Source of the DNA: Zhengitettix transpicula
Lineage: Eukaryota; Arthropoda; Insecta; Orthoptera; Tetrigidae
Length of the DNA stretch: 64,000 nt
Assembly: GCA_037074705.1 (NCBI GenBank)
Contig: CM073591.1
Location: 182,429,432-182,493,431 of the forward strand
Direction of reading: 5' to 3'
Position 1 is the first letter of the stretch; each line of letters starts with the position of its first letter. Under the pieces are notes generated by a model that saw only the letters and a list, made by a program, of their open reading frames with translations, did no database searches and was not told where the DNA came from. Of this stretch, positions 21,141 through 33,492 are shown piece by piece. A program made the translations under genes and the position numbers.

Positions 21141-21289
21141 TACGTTTCGACTGTTGGATTATTTTATTACAGCTTAATATATTTGATTTAACACGTCATT
21201 TCACTTTTATTAAACGATTGTTGTAATTTATTTGTCGTTGTTACTAAATCCCGGATCGAAGCAGTAGTTGATCACTTCGGGGTGTTACT

Positions 21290-22130
21290 GACAGGTGCAT
21301 GGAGATATTAAGAGTGTACGCGAGGAGGTCCAGGGCTACCGGGAGCCCGCCCCATGCAAATCCCACAGACTCCCGTTGACGTTGCTCGTTGGCGCGGGAG
21401 GGACGGGGGGGGGGGGGGGTTATAGGGCGAGTCCAGCCCGTGGCGTGTTATTTAGTACGGCTGCTCGCCGCTCCTATATATAACGCCACGAATGACGGCC
21501 GGAGCCTTTGTCGGCGGCGCCTCTGTTGTATGTCCGGCTAACTACCAAATCTCACACTGGTCCAATTAGAAAAATATGAATTATTATTATGAATCGGCAA
21601 TTCATAAAACTCTTAGTAGAAAAGCCGCTCCCTCCTCTCTCTCTCTCTCTCTCCCCCTCCCCCCCGTCACTCTTCGATGCGAAGCGGCGACAGCGCTCTC
21701 CAACAAAAGTAAACCGAGAATCTATTCGTTATTGTTTTAAATATGTTTTGCTTTATTTATTACTTATAGCGGACCTTCTTTATGCGGGAAGGGTTCGTCC
21801 GGGGAGGTCCCGAGCCTGTCTATAAATCAATAACGAAACGCCGAGACACGTTTTGGATAAAAACCGGTATAATAAGTCTCGCTTTCAAACAAAAGTTGAG
21901 CTCTCGCCAATAACATTCCGCGGCGGTCCCGCGTACCCAAATTCCGCTGCCCGCTCACTTGTTAACCAGTGTCTTCTTTTTGGCGCCCAAATTTAATCAA
22001 GTCATATTTCTACAAGATCGGGCACGTGGAATAAATATTTGGTGGCTTTTGAGGCAAGACGCAGGCAACCCGTGGTCCGTCTTGGAAGCTTTAATGGCTA
22101 AAAGGAGAAGTGTTTAATCGACCGTAAATC
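21290..22130. promoter_or_regulatory. GC-rich, non-repetitive island; candidate host regulatory DNA
   Basis: This 0.84-kb stretch contrasts with the AT-rich surroundings and shares no sequence with other parts of the window. It contains an ATGCAAAT octamer (21354-21361), a 15-G run (21405-21419) and a TATATATAA box (21475-21483) in CpG-rich DNA. It also has several dense, mixed-composition blocks (for example GCGGACCTTCTTTATGCGGG) of the kind seen in conserved non-coding elements. ORFs on both strands look incidental. It could be a promoter with an upstream exon, an enhancer, or an unrecognised repeat. Confidence 0.4.
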
Positions 22131-23890
22131 CCAGGGAAACATAATGAGGCTAAATAATATTTTACTAAACAACTGGATGAATAAAACTATTAGGAAGCTA
22201 GTAAGTTTCGCGAATATGCGTTGCCATTTAATTTCGTTGCTGGAGGTCGGATAAATTCATTTTAAATTTCTGTTGTGAAACGTATTTCATTGCGCAGAAC
22301 TACCCCAAGTGTGGGGTCGTAGTTGTCGGTCTTCAATCAGAAAAATTGTAACGTCTCATCACGGCTACCTTCAGCCAAGACAATTTTGTTCCTAACGTCT
22401 CTAACTATTTTCGAATAAGAGTCGTATTCAGCCTCTAGTCACAGCTGAACACTTTCAAATAACTTTGAACCAAGACTGTTTTGCCTATGTGTGAGTATGG
22501 ATGTTACATTGTCAAAATAATTAATTGGTATGGAAAGGAAAGAGGGGCAGTGAATTGTTTACCTGAAATTGAGATCCGCTGTCGCCATATTAAACAGGAT
22601 AAAGTTATTCAAATTTTCGGATAAAAATAATTTATTATTTGGTATCAAATATTTGTCTTTAGAGCTTTCAATTTTTATTGTCACAAGTGGATTTTATGTT
22701 TGTAGTTTTTTATTACAACTTACTGGTTTTCTGTTTTGGAACAATTGTGGAAAATGGTAAAAATATATACAACCTGAAAAATGGATGAAATGGATGAAAT
22801 TCGATGTCTTCTTTTAGAAGAATATAATTATGACACAAATGTTGTACCAGACGACGATATTGGAGAATCATCAGATGAATCCGAAACTGAGGGCATTTTA
22901 CGAACTAGGTCTGATGACTCGCATACGGATTTAGAAGAAATGTGGACCATTTTTTTTAAGGAAACTGAAAACAATCCAAATTAAAATATTATTCTGAAAA
23001 GTGTGAAAGATTTTGTGTACACATACAAGAATAAAGAGCCAGGAATGCCGTGTCCAAAATTCATAGACCATTGAAACTGGCTCTGACTAATGTATTTATT
23101 TTACCGAATATGTAATTATTTAGATTATAATATTATGTATACAAATATTATTTATGAGCATTTCATAAACATTTTCACAAAATTTTTAAAATTCAATAAA
23201 AATTAATCATATAAGTAACTAACTGCATTTCAAGCACTCTGAAATTGTTTATGTACCTGGCATCAATCTGATGTTTGGTTTCCAAAATTAGAGGCCAAAT
23301 ATTTTACGATTATAATTCTGAAGGATATTGTGATATTATAAAATTAGATATTTGTTGACAGTAGATTTTCTTTAACAAATATTTTGATAAAATGGAAGTT
23401 TTAATTAAACCATACAGTAATTGGATATATGACTTATGTATTTACGTGTGTGAAATGCGTATATTAAGTGTCTGTATAAAAATTCAAAATCATTCATATA
23501 GAAAAGTGATCAATAACAGAAGACTTAACGTTAATTCCCCTGTACCTTGCGTGACTAACCGCGTTTCATTAGGGGGCGCGACTAAAGAAGGGTTAAATAA
23601 ATCAGCCAATATTAACTTTCAATATCTTTAAGAAAAATTCAATTTAATTCATGGAAGTAATTACAATTTTATATAGTTATATTCTAAGAATTTTCATAAT
23701 TCTCATGACAATCTCAGACCAGATTTCAAGATTTTGAAGTATTAAAAATATTAAGAGCTAGTCATTTATCATTGACCCAAGCCGTTCTTCAATGTTAGTT
23801 AAAAGTTGATTCACTTAAAAATATGTAAAACCTTCTACAAGTTCCACATAATTCCTCACAAACTCAAAAATTTTGCTCATTTACAATCGT
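22131..23890. other. Background with one small acidic ORF
   Basis: Apart from the small frame at 22781 I see nothing defined. Confidence 0.4.
22781..22984 (+). CDS. Small acidic ORF, unknown
   Basis: A 67-codon frame starting MDEMDEIRCLLLEEYNYDTN, with PDDDIGESSDESETEG and DLEEMWTIFF. The acidic, Ser/Asp-rich N-terminus recalls the start of some piggyBac-type transposases, but no transposase core follows. After the stop, the same frame continues for about 30 codons (KSVKDFVYTYKNKEPGMPCP) before further stops. A transposon remnant or a chance frame are both possible. Confidence 0.2.
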   Translation: MDEMDEIRCLLLEEYNYDTNVVPDDDIGESSDESETEGILRTRSDDSHTDLEEMWTIFFKETENNPN

Positions 23891-23903
23891 TTCTCAACTG
23901 CTC

Positions 23904-23904
<1 letters not shown>

Positions 23905-23980
<76 letters not shown>

Positions 23981-23982
23981 AT
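23905..23982. repeat. Compound (AT)n-(GT)n microsatellite
   Basis: Long TA tracts interrupted by single G, then about 10 GT units. Confidence 0.95.
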
Positions 23983-23985
23983 GTG

Positions 23986-25995
23986 CACAGAACAGTTTAC
24001 TTACATTAATTTTCTATAAAGCAGTCGTCACTCATAGATCATGTTAATATTTTCCAAGACACGTAAACAATTAACTCCGGCCTCTAATTTGGGAGAAAAT
24101 TAAATCAGTATTTAAATTACAGTTAGAATCACAAAATACAAAAAAGAATCAGACTTGATTATTAGGTATGATGAAGTGAATATTTTGTAGAGGAAAAAGT
24201 TTTCTAGCGATATTCATAGGAGAAAATCGAATTAAGACTCTGGCGTAATGCATTTAAATTTATTAAGATTTAGTTATCTATTTTTACAAAAATACCTTAG
24301 TTATTTGTTTCTCACAATTATAATTTCAATCTTATTTAATTCACGTAATTGCAACATGAAATTATTTTATTACTTGAAGAATTCTTATAAAGAAATAATA
24401 ATTCCGAAAACTTCTATCCTTTGAACATATTTCCGAAAGTGAATACAGTATTTACCTTCCATTTATAACGATGTAAAACCGAATAGTATATCACATTTAT
24501 GGAACGAGAAGATGAAACGGCTCGTTCATGTTTATAAGTGAAGGTATGTATATAGCATTTGGTTTTCATATTTACAGCGACCATGTACACAGGTGACTTT
24601 TGCATAAGCAAGTACGCTGACATTTACAAATCACGAAAGTTTAATGATTTCTCTTAGAGGTAGGATTAGCGATGGTCCACAAAGATGCGACGTTTCATCG
24701 TGGGCGTTAACACAGCCAATGGAGTGTCTGGACATTTTTAACAGTCGTCACAAATTGTAATCAGTAAGACTTATGGATTCAAGCTGGGCATGTAAGAGTA
24801 TTATAATCGGTGGATCCTTTATTTAATAGTCCTCGGCTTCAACACACTTGGCTTTTAATAGTTTTAATTATGTAACTTCAAAAATAAAATTTCAATCCTA
24901 ATCAGGAACAAACTACATTTATTTTATGAAAGCACGTATATTTGTAGTATATGCTAGTGAAATATCATCAGAAGAGAAAAAATAATTTCGAGAAGGCCAT
25001 CAGTATATACTGTGGAATTCACCAATGTTGATAATAATATAATGTTTAATTTTGATGGATTATAAAGTTGTTCCGAAAGATAACGGCCGTGTCAGTGAAA
25101 GTATATTTGAACAGTCAGTATGGCGTAAGAAAATTGAATATATGGCATCCCCGGACGTTTTTTAACGTGTTTACGTATTGTTTTGAGGTCATTAGCGGTG
25201 AAGTAAGTCAAATATTACGTTCGCTGTCGCATGACAAAGTTATAGTTTTAAACATATCACAGCTGCCACCTAGGAGTGAGGTGAATTCAAGACAGTTAAA
25301 CAATTTGTCTGTGGGCTTTAAATGAGAAGGTCACCATTGGGTGAGGTAGTGCAAGCAGTGATGAAGTTTGATTTCGAATATGTAATGATTAATATTTTGA
25401 CGCAGAATTATTTAGAGAGTTAGCGAAAGATAGTAATTGAACGCTTCTAATTTTGTTATATAGCTATAGCGTGATCTAATCATTATTCAGGTCACTGTAA
25501 CACAGTTGTTGTGTTGGCAGACTTACTGGGGGCTGCGAGCGAAACATGTTACATCCGTAGGCTAGAACCTCATTTGTCTGAGTTCTGACAGCATTTAATC
25601 GAATGAGTTCTTCTAGTGTTTGTGTGTGAGAAAGTGTGTGTGTTACAAAGTAAAAACTTTTCTTAAATATTTGGTGTAAATTCTGTAGTGCTGATATTGA
25701 AATCCAGATCGAACAATTTGGTATGTACAGTATTAATTTTAAATTTAGTAAAGTTCATTATACAGTTTGCGTAATTTCATTATTTTGTGCTTGTAGTTTT
25801 GGGATAATGTAAAATATAACATATTCGTAAATTCAATTCAAAACTTTTTCCATAAATTTTATATTTCATTTTATAAAGTGTAATTCTATACTTTTCATGA
25901 GGCCCGATATAACGTCCTGAGATAATATATAAATTCTAAAAGCCGTGTCAAATACTTGTAAAAATACTTTTTATAACAAAATAAATCGTCTGTAT
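23986..25995. other. AT-rich background without recognised feature
   Basis: Short ORFs here have no recognisable domain and no support from context. Confidence 0.45.
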
Positions 25996-25999
25996 AAAA

Positions 26000-26150
26000 T
26001 ATAATAATTAGATGAACAGACAACAGACAAAATTAAGCGATTTAGTTATTTTTCCAATCACCTGACGAAAGGAACAAAGATCTCACAAACATTCTACGGT
26101 ATTTATCACTTAATATTGTCATCTAATTATTAAAAGTCATTTTATGTTGT
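26000..26150. mobile_element. FB3, degenerate FB unit
   Basis: One core is clear: CCTGACGAAAGG, then a degraded stem and TCACAAACATTCTACGGTAT, followed by TTTATCACTTAATATTGTC. To its left, CAGACAAAATTAAGCGATTT is the outer arm of the opposite unit, but its core is missing. It is an old copy with one arm mostly lost. Confidence 0.5.
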
Positions 26151-27834
26151 AACTAAATTCTTAAAATATTATACTAATCAAATTACTGTCTCATCATTTC
26201 GAACCTATCATTAAATATTGAGAATTACTGTTTAAATTCAATAACTTCAAAATTTTTTGAGTTGAAATTAAATTTTTCCATTCAAATATTTTATTAAATG
26301 ATCATAGACTGTAAAGTAAAATAAAATTGAAATTCTTTAAACATTTCAAAATTCAGTATTAATTTAAATTGCTCTTCAAAGTAAATACATTAAAAACCTT
26401 TAAGTTATGTACTTAATTAAATAAGTTTAAAATATACAAATAGTATATCACAATACATTATTATACAATATACGAAGAGAACTACAACTGACTGGAATCG
26501 ACTATCTAAGATTATGCAGGAATATTCCCAGAATTCGAAACAGTTTGAAAGTGACGGAATATTCTTGGCATTATTAATGTCTACAGATCAGAGTTAATTG
26601 GATTGCACCCAATGTGATTTGAAAATTTCTCTGGTTGAGTAGTGAAAATAAAAATGATTCCAAATGAGAAAACATCGGTTGATAATCACATTTGAATAGC
26701 AAATATATTTTATTTCCTTTATTTTTATGTTGATCGTTTTTAAAATGGTAATAGCTAGCGGACAAACTTTTAATTTCTCTGTCGAATGAAGCAATTCCCA
26801 TATGACGTTCCATTTCATGTAAAACAATATTTATGAAGTAATATTAATCTTTCAAACTTCATAAATGTCGTTATGATTTCATCGTATGATTAATACATAG
26901 TAAAAATACATGTTTTATTTTTTACATATATAAAATCAATTCATGTTATTTAAATAATCTTTAAGGTTCCTTAAGCGCATTCTTATACACCAAAACTCCT
27001 CGGTCCGTCCCTTGTCACTTTTTGAGTACTTATCTATTAGGGTAAATAAGACCTTCTTTAATATTCATGAGAATAAATTGAATTTTCTCTATAAATAAAT
27101 CGATATAATGAAGTAGCCCACTCTTTTAGATATATAACTAAGGAAGTATGGAATAAAACCCAAGTAATAACAGATTTATAATGAAAAAGTAGAACATTAT
27201 CATTATTTCCGAAGGAGTTTATCCTTCCAAACATTCTTTCCCAGTCTTCAATAAGATAAGAATATTGGAACGATTGCAATGGTGTTGGTAAAAAACGATG
27301 CGTGACGTGTTATAAATGATTAATTGCATAAATAATTCATCCTCCGTGATGACTATCAATGGCGAATTTACATACGTACCTAAGTAAATTCCTACCGTAT
27401 GTTTCTACTTTGTAAGCATGGTGTCATATATTATAATTAACAAATAATTGTTGGAAAGTCACAGTATCGTTATTTTTTTCCCTTCCAATATCTGCTTGAT
27501 CGTGGTCTTGTGCTAAGTTATCGAACGCATCGGAATGCCGAGCCTGAAGTGCACAGAGGCCTGCATTTACAAACAAATATTTATTTTCCATTCACTTTAA
27601 AGCGCAATAAAAAGTGTGAATCTCAATCAGGTTCCAGTTATCACTGTCAATATTATTGACGATATTATCGTCGGACCAATAATACACCAATATACGCCTG
27701 AAAACAACAATATACTTCCGGATAAATATTATCTTTTCATGGCGATAGTGAATGCAGTAGAGGTACTTATTTTATTATTCCCTTTTTGTGTCGTTTATGT
27801 TTGACATTCGCCTCTTTCTTAATTATTAAGTACT
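26151..27834. other. AT-rich background without recognised feature
   Basis: No domain-bearing ORF and no repeat relation noticed. Confidence 0.45.
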
Positions 27835-27836
27835 TG

Positions 27837-28083
27837 CTGGGTGTTGCCCGGGTTATCATTAAAGTCAGTGACTTCCAAAACCCTGGATTCGACTCTAGTC
27901 TCTATTTTTTTGCGTTATTATTATGTAACGCGGCTCCACACCCACACCCCTAAACTTGCTCCCCTATATTGCCGAAATGTGTTGAAATTATACATAAAAA
28001 TTATCGTGAGAAACACCTTCAATTACATGGACCCAGAAAAATATTTATTAGACGCAAATGTCGGCCGTTTGGGACCCTTGAGG
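27837..28083 (+). repeat. RTE-like dispersed repeat, copy 2
   Basis: Matches 1225-1500 and the minus strand of 39.1-39.3 kb. Landmarks: GGTGTTGCCCGGGTTATCAT, TAACGCGGCTCCACACCC, TTGCTCCCCTATATTGCCGA, ATGTGTTGAAATTATACATA and ACATGGACCCAGAAAAATAT. It stops shortly before a TA microsatellite. Confidence 0.65.
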
Positions 28084-28106
28084 GTGGTACTTGGTGGTAG
28101 ATGTGT

Positions 28107-28108
28107 CT

Positions 28109-28160
<52 letters not shown>

Positions 28161-28178
28161 AGACATATATATATATTG
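28107..28178. repeat. (AT)n microsatellite flanked by inverted TCTTACATA
   Basis: More than 20 AT units. The left edge GTGTCTTACATAT and right edge ATATGTAAGACATAT are inverted, so the tract sits in a hairpin-forming context. Confidence 0.9.
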
Positions 28179-28179
28179 T

Positions 28180-29050
28180 GGTAAACACTTTACGGAAATG
28201 AAAATAAGCCCTACGTTGAAGAGCAAAATTATGTACTAAACATTTTTAATTAAAGGAAAAAATAAAAGGAAGTTTCCTTTGAAATTATAAATTTTAAAGA
28301 GATAACAAAATTTATTTATTTTACAAATTTGGACTTCGTTGATTTTACATTTTAAGTTAGTGCCTCAGCTTTTATGAGAAATCTTAATTATAGGGCCTTT
28401 AATAAAGATAGTAAATAATTAATTTAAACTTACAAGAACAAAAAGTATTACAAATCTGAAAAGTTTTATAAATCCAGCAAAGTTATAGAAATCTGGCGGT
28501 AACGATATTTACTTGAAGGTTTACAGATAAGAGTTTTTTTTTACATACCATTTAGGTTGAGCTGCTAAAGTTTGTGCACACGTGATTTGTTTTAATTTTT
28601 ATCTATAACACTATTTCTATGACAGACCATAGCTCTGATTCTATTCTCTTCTCACTTTTCAACACTTTGAAACGTTTTCGGCGCCTTTCTGCTTCGCTGA
28701 ATATCAAACTGTTTGCTGACTAAATACCGCTCGCTGACTATCTATACTTTGACTGTTCCGTCAAGTCCTTCAAAAACACACTCCACACACTGGTTACCAG
28801 AGTAACTCTGCTGACCTTTTTATTTAAATGTTTTATGACTATCTCGTCAGGACCTCCAAATACACACACACACTGACTGTCCGAGTAACTGGCTATCTGC
28901 GTCACTGACCACGCGTCTATATATGCCTTTTGGACAATACACCGTAGCAAGCATTATCGTCTCTGGATTCTCGACAAACAATATTGTTATTTACAATGCT
29001 CTGGCCTCAAAGTTAATGCCGTCAATAATTAAAGAAACAAATTATTAATT
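28180..29050. other. No recognised feature
   Basis: AT-rich to 28.6 kb, then mixed composition. No domain seen. Confidence 0.4.
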
Positions 29051-29051
29051 C

Positions 29052-29052
<1 letters not shown>

Positions 29053-29092
<40 letters not shown>
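29053..29092. repeat. (GA)n microsatellite
   Basis: About 18 GA units, ending 8 bp before R550 copy J. Confidence 0.95.
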
Positions 29093-29094
<2 letters not shown>

Positions 29095-29100
29095 ATTACA

Positions 29101-29581
29101 AGAACCTTGTAGGAGAGATACGAAGGGGCTACATCTGGGGATGCCTTTTCCTCTCCTTTTTTGAACCTCGGCCTGTTCTGAGAGGTGTATGTTCCGGGGT
29201 CACAGACCTTGGGCATACGGTAAGAGTTGTTCGCTATTCCCATTGGAATAGTCGGCCAGCTGCCTCATAAACTAGTCGAGGCACGGAGAAGGGAATGCTA
29301 TGTCCCCACAGCAAACTCCGCTCCCGCTATCGGAAGGGTGTGAGAAAAGTACCCAATGCCCGACCTACCTGATGCAGGTTTTTCTAGGGTTTGTCTTGAA
29401 TTTCTTTAGGCGAATGCCGGGTAGGATCCTTAAAATATAGCCCGAGGGCCCTAGTTAACCCTAGGCTACCTTCCTATACCCTTCCGCATGCCCCCTTTCA
29501 AATCCCTTCCTAAGCTATTAAAGGGGACTTATCACCACGTGGATTACCCTCATGTAGCCTGTTACCCTAAAAACAAAAACA
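29101..29581 (+). mobile_element. R550 retroposon copy J
   Basis: Starts at AGAACCTTGTAGGAGAGATA, without the 5' hairpin, and lacks about 40 bp around the GAGGCACCTCGG palindrome. The central hairpin is of the AT type (CTATTCCCATTGGAATAG). It ends CATGTAGCCTGTTACCCTAA with an AAAACAAAAAC tail. Confidence 0.9.
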
Positions 29582-29600
29582 AATATGCCATAAATGAATA

Positions 29601-29602
<2 letters not shown>

Positions 29603-29636
<34 letters not shown>
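29603..29636. repeat. (AT)n microsatellite
   Basis: About 17 AT units shortly after R550 copy J. Confidence 0.9.
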
Positions 29637-29640
<4 letters not shown>

Positions 29641-30149
29641 ACATTCAATTTTGATTTATTAATAGAAGAAAAAGATTATACACATCTATATCTATATACA
29701 GATATATATCTTTGTGCAACGCTTTTTAAACGCAATTTGTCTTAAGTCATACAATTCCGTTTATTTTTAATCCACAAATTAAAATTCTGAAAGATCTCTT
29801 TGCCCTCTAACAGATAAAATCTGAATACAAAATTTTTGCCGTTATATGGAAAATTTTATTTCTACTGTCATGTTATCATCAAACCAGAAATTGAGCTGTA
29901 AGGTTATAAACGATATGGAGGTTTGAGATTCAACGGATAGTAAAGAACATTATTGCATTTCATCGTTCAAATTCTGAACAAACGAATAAGACAAACATAT
30001 TTTAATTAATTCGTATCTACCCGCTAATAGTTTCAATGCATAGTTTGACTTCTTAAATTTAATTCCTTTATTTACTTTATTTAACTTCTTATCCGAAGAT
30101 TATACTGTTGGGTTGATACCTAATAAAGAACACATAGATTTCAATTCAC

Positions 30150-30490
30150 ATAGCTGGTGAAATTTGATGCAGTTCAGTAACTGCCAGAAACCAGTTTTTT
30201 TCTATGAGCTTGAAAGATCTAGACGCGCAGAATGATGTATAATATTCAATAGGTGTTAAGGTACTATAAGGGAATCATGGAGCCTCTACCCCATTAAAAA
30301 TGGGTCTTATTAACGATAAGTATTTTTGTGTCCAGAGATAAGGGAGTTTTTTCTTGTAGTGGTGGCTGGAGTTATTTGATTCTCGATATTATCCCTCCAA
30401 CGATTTATTTTATATGGGCTGCCCACGTCAGGTGGTGATCAAAGTGGAGACCCAGATATCGAACGACAGTATCACGGTTATTGAGATTGT
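30150..30490 (-). pseudogene. Jockey-type LINE RT thumb fragment
   Basis: Minus-strand reading gives YNNLNNRDTVVRYLGLHFDH, HLTWAAHIK and then TPLSLDTKILIVNKTHF with stops and shifts. These are the segments that follow the RT palm in Jockey elements (compare VRYLGLHSVTKLTWKHHI at 17.7 kb). No palm or C-terminus is present. It is an internal scrap. Confidence 0.75.
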
Positions 30491-30642
30491 TGTAGATAAA
30501 TAATAATTAATGTCTGTCTCAAGAAAATCAATCAACTCGAATGTTTAAAACAAAATATCAACTTACAATATTTGTTTATTCAGCCACATCTTCAGTTAAA
30601 TAACTTCCTGACAAATTTATCAGACATTACAATATTATACAT

Positions 30643-31166
30643 GTTTGAGAGGAGATGTTCTCTCGTAGGCAGAACCTTGTAGGGGAGACGGAAGGCTACC
30701 TTTGGGGAATGCCTTTTCCTCTCTCCATTTTTGAACTAAGGTTCCCACAAGCTGAGGCACGTCGGCCTGTTTTGAGAGGTGTATGTTCCGGGGTAACAGA
30801 CGTTGGGCATACGGTGAGAGTTGTTCTCTGTTCCCATTGGAACAGACGGCAAGCTTCTTAAACTGGTCGAGGCACGGAGAAGGGAATGCTGCGTCCCCAC
30901 AGCAAACTCCTCTCCCGTTATCGGAAGGGCGTGGGACAAGTACCAAATGCCCGACCTACCTGTTGCAGGTTTTCTAAAGTTTGTCCTGCATTACTTTTAG
31001 GCAAATGCCGGGTAGGACCCTTAAACTATAGCCCGGGGGGCCCTAGTTAACCTTTGGCTATTTTCCTCTTCCATTTTGCATCCCCTCTTTTAAATACCTT
31101 CCTATGCTATTAAAGGGAAGTTGCCACCATTTGGATTACCCTCATGTAACCTGTTACACTAAAAAG
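30643..31166 (+). mobile_element. R550 retroposon copy K
   Basis: Has a partial 5' hairpin unit (GGAGATGTTCTCTCGTAGGC) and the full body. The central hairpin is of the GC type (CTGTTCCCATTGGAACAG). It ends CATGTAACCTGTTACACTAA. Many single-base differences from copies C, D and I suggest that it is older. Confidence 0.9.
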
Positions 31167-31904
31167 AAATATATGCATATTTAAGCTTCTTTTTTTTAGA
31201 ATAGACAAATTTTCTCTTATAATCTCAAAGTATACATGTGGATCCTTCGAAATTTATCTCTGTTCACAACGCTAAAAAAACATATATATTTATCACTTAT
31301 AATTGTATATACTTTTAACTTTACCCTGATATTATAGTAGTCTTGGTTTCAGGGTTGAGTTCAGTAGATTCGCGTTAATTGCTAGTTAAGCTTCAGACTA
31401 GATTCAACTGACGTCATTAGCTGGAGTGAATGCAGGATATACATATAATTAGCAATTAAAAAGAACAAATTTTCGAACATAATACTTAAAATACTTTTAA
31501 AACCAAAAACAGAATATTTTTATATTCTCTTCTATAACATCGTTCCTCTTTTAACAGAGTTTTACAAAGACACAGACCATATTGATTTCACTTTTAATTG
31601 CAATATACGGCGGGGAGTGATCAATATATTCTATTTCTAATATTCGTCTCAATACTTATTTTCATAATTTTTTCTTTAATCACATGATCACTGATCGTCT
31701 AAGAGAACCCGTTGGAGATACTCGTCCATACCTGTCACAATATAATATTTTCGTCGCATATTATGTTCAATTCCGGCCCCCAATCAATATCACTACAAGC
31801 AACTAAAAGTATTATTCAAAACTGTGTCAAAGCACGTCATGTTAATGATATGTAATTAACTTTACTTTATAAAACAAATCCAAATTATTAAAATCCCGCG
31901 CCGC

Positions 31905-31975
31905 ATTGTAAGATTAATCTCCCGGTCAGAGATACTGCGCTTATGTGACGTGATCGTTCTTGATCCCTCGTTTTG
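31905..31975 (+). repeat. Short dispersed repeat, partner at 50.52 kb
   Basis: CGGTCAGAGATACTGCGCTT and CGTTCTTGATCCCTCGTTTTG match the minus strand of 50520-50590 with few differences. Identity seems to fade outside about 65 bp. Confidence 0.55.
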
Positions 31976-32018
31976 TGTGTGAAATGGCATTTTTTAACCC
32001 GTCACAACTTCGTTAAAT

Positions 32019-32073
32019 TGTGTAAAGTGACTTAATTCGTAAGGTTGCTTTACGAATCAAGTTACTTTGCACA
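32019..32073. repeat. Imperfect hairpin, 24-bp arms
   Basis: TGTGTAAAGTGACTTAATTC with GTAA pairs across a short loop with TTACGAATCAAGTTACTTTG and CACA, with about three mismatches. It could be a small MITE remnant or a structured RNA. Nothing else supports either. Confidence 0.5.
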
Positions 32074-32154
32074 TAAAAGCTATGTCACAAGATGTGTAAG
32101 GTTCTGATTGTAAGTATGGCACCTTAGAGTGAAAGGAACAATTGTTTATTTTCG

Positions 32155-32345
32155 AGCATTCGTTTTCTCCCATCATTGTTCCATGTTTTGATTTAGTTCA
32201 GTTCATTCTGGAGTTTGTTGTGTACTGCCGCAAAAGTGGAATCGGCTTGGAGAACTTCCGCGTCATCTGCAAAAAGGGCCACTGTAGATATGGTGGGATA
32301 GAGAAATTACATGGGAATATATCAGGTAAAGCAGAGGGCCAATCA
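32155..32345 (-). pseudogene. LINE RT palm fragment
   Basis: Minus-strand reading: CNEGRVIGPLLYLIYSHVIS, then, after a frame change, FADDAEVLQADSTFAAVHNK and LQNELN, a stop, IKTWN. The catalytic FADD box is at 32262-32273. It is a scrap of about 190 bp beside an FB half-element and R550 copy L. Confidence 0.78.
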
Positions 32346-32376
32346 CTCTGCCCTCATTGCACTGGTTTGGAAGTGG

Positions 32377-32453
32377 ACAAATATAAATATTGTCTGGTAT
32401 TGGTAAAAAAACTGCATTATTTAATTCAAATAAACAGACGTAAAAATACAATC
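32377..32453. mobile_element. FB7-type half element
   Basis: GACAAATATAAATATTGTCT, GGTATTGGTAAAAAAACTGC and ATTATTTAATTC then ACAGACGTAAAAAT match the minus strand of the outer left arm of FB7 (56730-56795). Only one arm without the core is present. Confidence 0.55.
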
Positions 32454-32466
32454 TTTAAAATATTTC

Positions 32467-33019
32467 TTTTAGATAACAGGCTACATGGGGGTAATCCACA
32501 TGGTGGCAACTCCTCTTTAATAACATAGGAAGGGTGTTTTGAAAGGGGGGATGTGGAAGGTATCCAAGGGTTAACTAGGGCCTCCGGGCTATATTTTAAG
32601 GATCCTACCCGGCATTCGCCTAAAGAAATGCAGGACAAACCCTTGAAAAACCTGCATCAGGTAGTTCTGGCATTGGGTACTTGTCCCATGCCCTTCCGAT
32701 AGCGGGAGAAGAGTTTGCTGTGGGGACGCAGCATTTTCTTCTCCGTGCCTCGACAAGTTTAGGAGGCAGCTGGCCGACTATTATTCCAATGGGAATAGCG
32801 GACAACTCTTACCGTATGCCCAAGGTCTATGACTCCGGAACATACACCTCTCAAAACAGGCCGAGGTGCCTCGGCTTGTGGAAATCTTAGTTCAAAAACG
32901 GAGAGGAAAAGTCATCCCCAAAGGTAGCCCCTTCGTGTCTCTCCTACAAGGTTCTTCCTGCGAGAGAACATCCCTCGCAGGTACTGCCAGCGAGAGAATA
33001 GCCGTCGCAGCAGTACTCT
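32467..33019 (-). mobile_element. R550 retroposon copy L with target-site duplication
   Basis: Minus-strand, full length. The target-site duplication TTTAAAATATTTC lies at 32454-32466 and 33020-33032. At the right (5') end there are about two and a half hairpin units (CCTGCGAGAGAACATCCCTC...CAGCGAGAGAATAGCCGTCG). The central hairpin is of the AT type with a 3-bp insertion. The tail next to the 3' end is only TTTT on the plus strand. Confidence 0.93.
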
Positions 33020-33039
33020 TTTAAAATATTTCCAATTAT

Positions 33040-33492
33040 CCTGTATTAAAAGGTAAATTTTTTTTTTTTCACATGTAAGTTTAAACATATTACATGGACC
33101 AATGAACGAGTAGAAACACAAGTTTTGTATTCTGTTGAGCGATTCTCGGCTGGATTCTACGGCAATAGGATTTCTAGACGTTGTCATGGTTTGGAAAAAG
33201 ATTCGTATACCTACAAATACATTAGGCCGCCATTCTAAAACTGTCTTAATGTACAAGTTGAAGTTACACAGAGAAACCGTGATAAGGAGGCGGAATTCTT
33301 ACCGTTTTGTGTAAAAGCTAACGTTGTTAGGTACCGGTAGAAAGTGATTCAAGTGAAATTGAGAAATATTATTGAGTCCAATAGTGGAATTTCAGATTTT
33401 GTTTTGAAATTATGAGAGTTCAAACGATTGATGCCAGAAATACTTTTCGAGTATTGTTCTCCAACCCGTTCCAGTCCCGTCCAGAGCGAGAT
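33040..33492. other. No recognised feature
   Basis: A 114-codon minus-strand frame (32912-33256) begins in this stretch and overlaps the 5' end of R550 copy L. No domain seen. Confidence 0.4.

Noticed and set aside
21589..21825. 78-codon ORF with PLSLSLSPSPPS
   Set aside because: Low-complexity translation of a (CT)n tract next to the GC-rich island.
23806..24009. ORF with an Ile/Tyr run
   Set aside because: The run is the translation of a TA microsatellite. The same applies to the frames at 9772-10110, 27841-28161 and 28023-28226.
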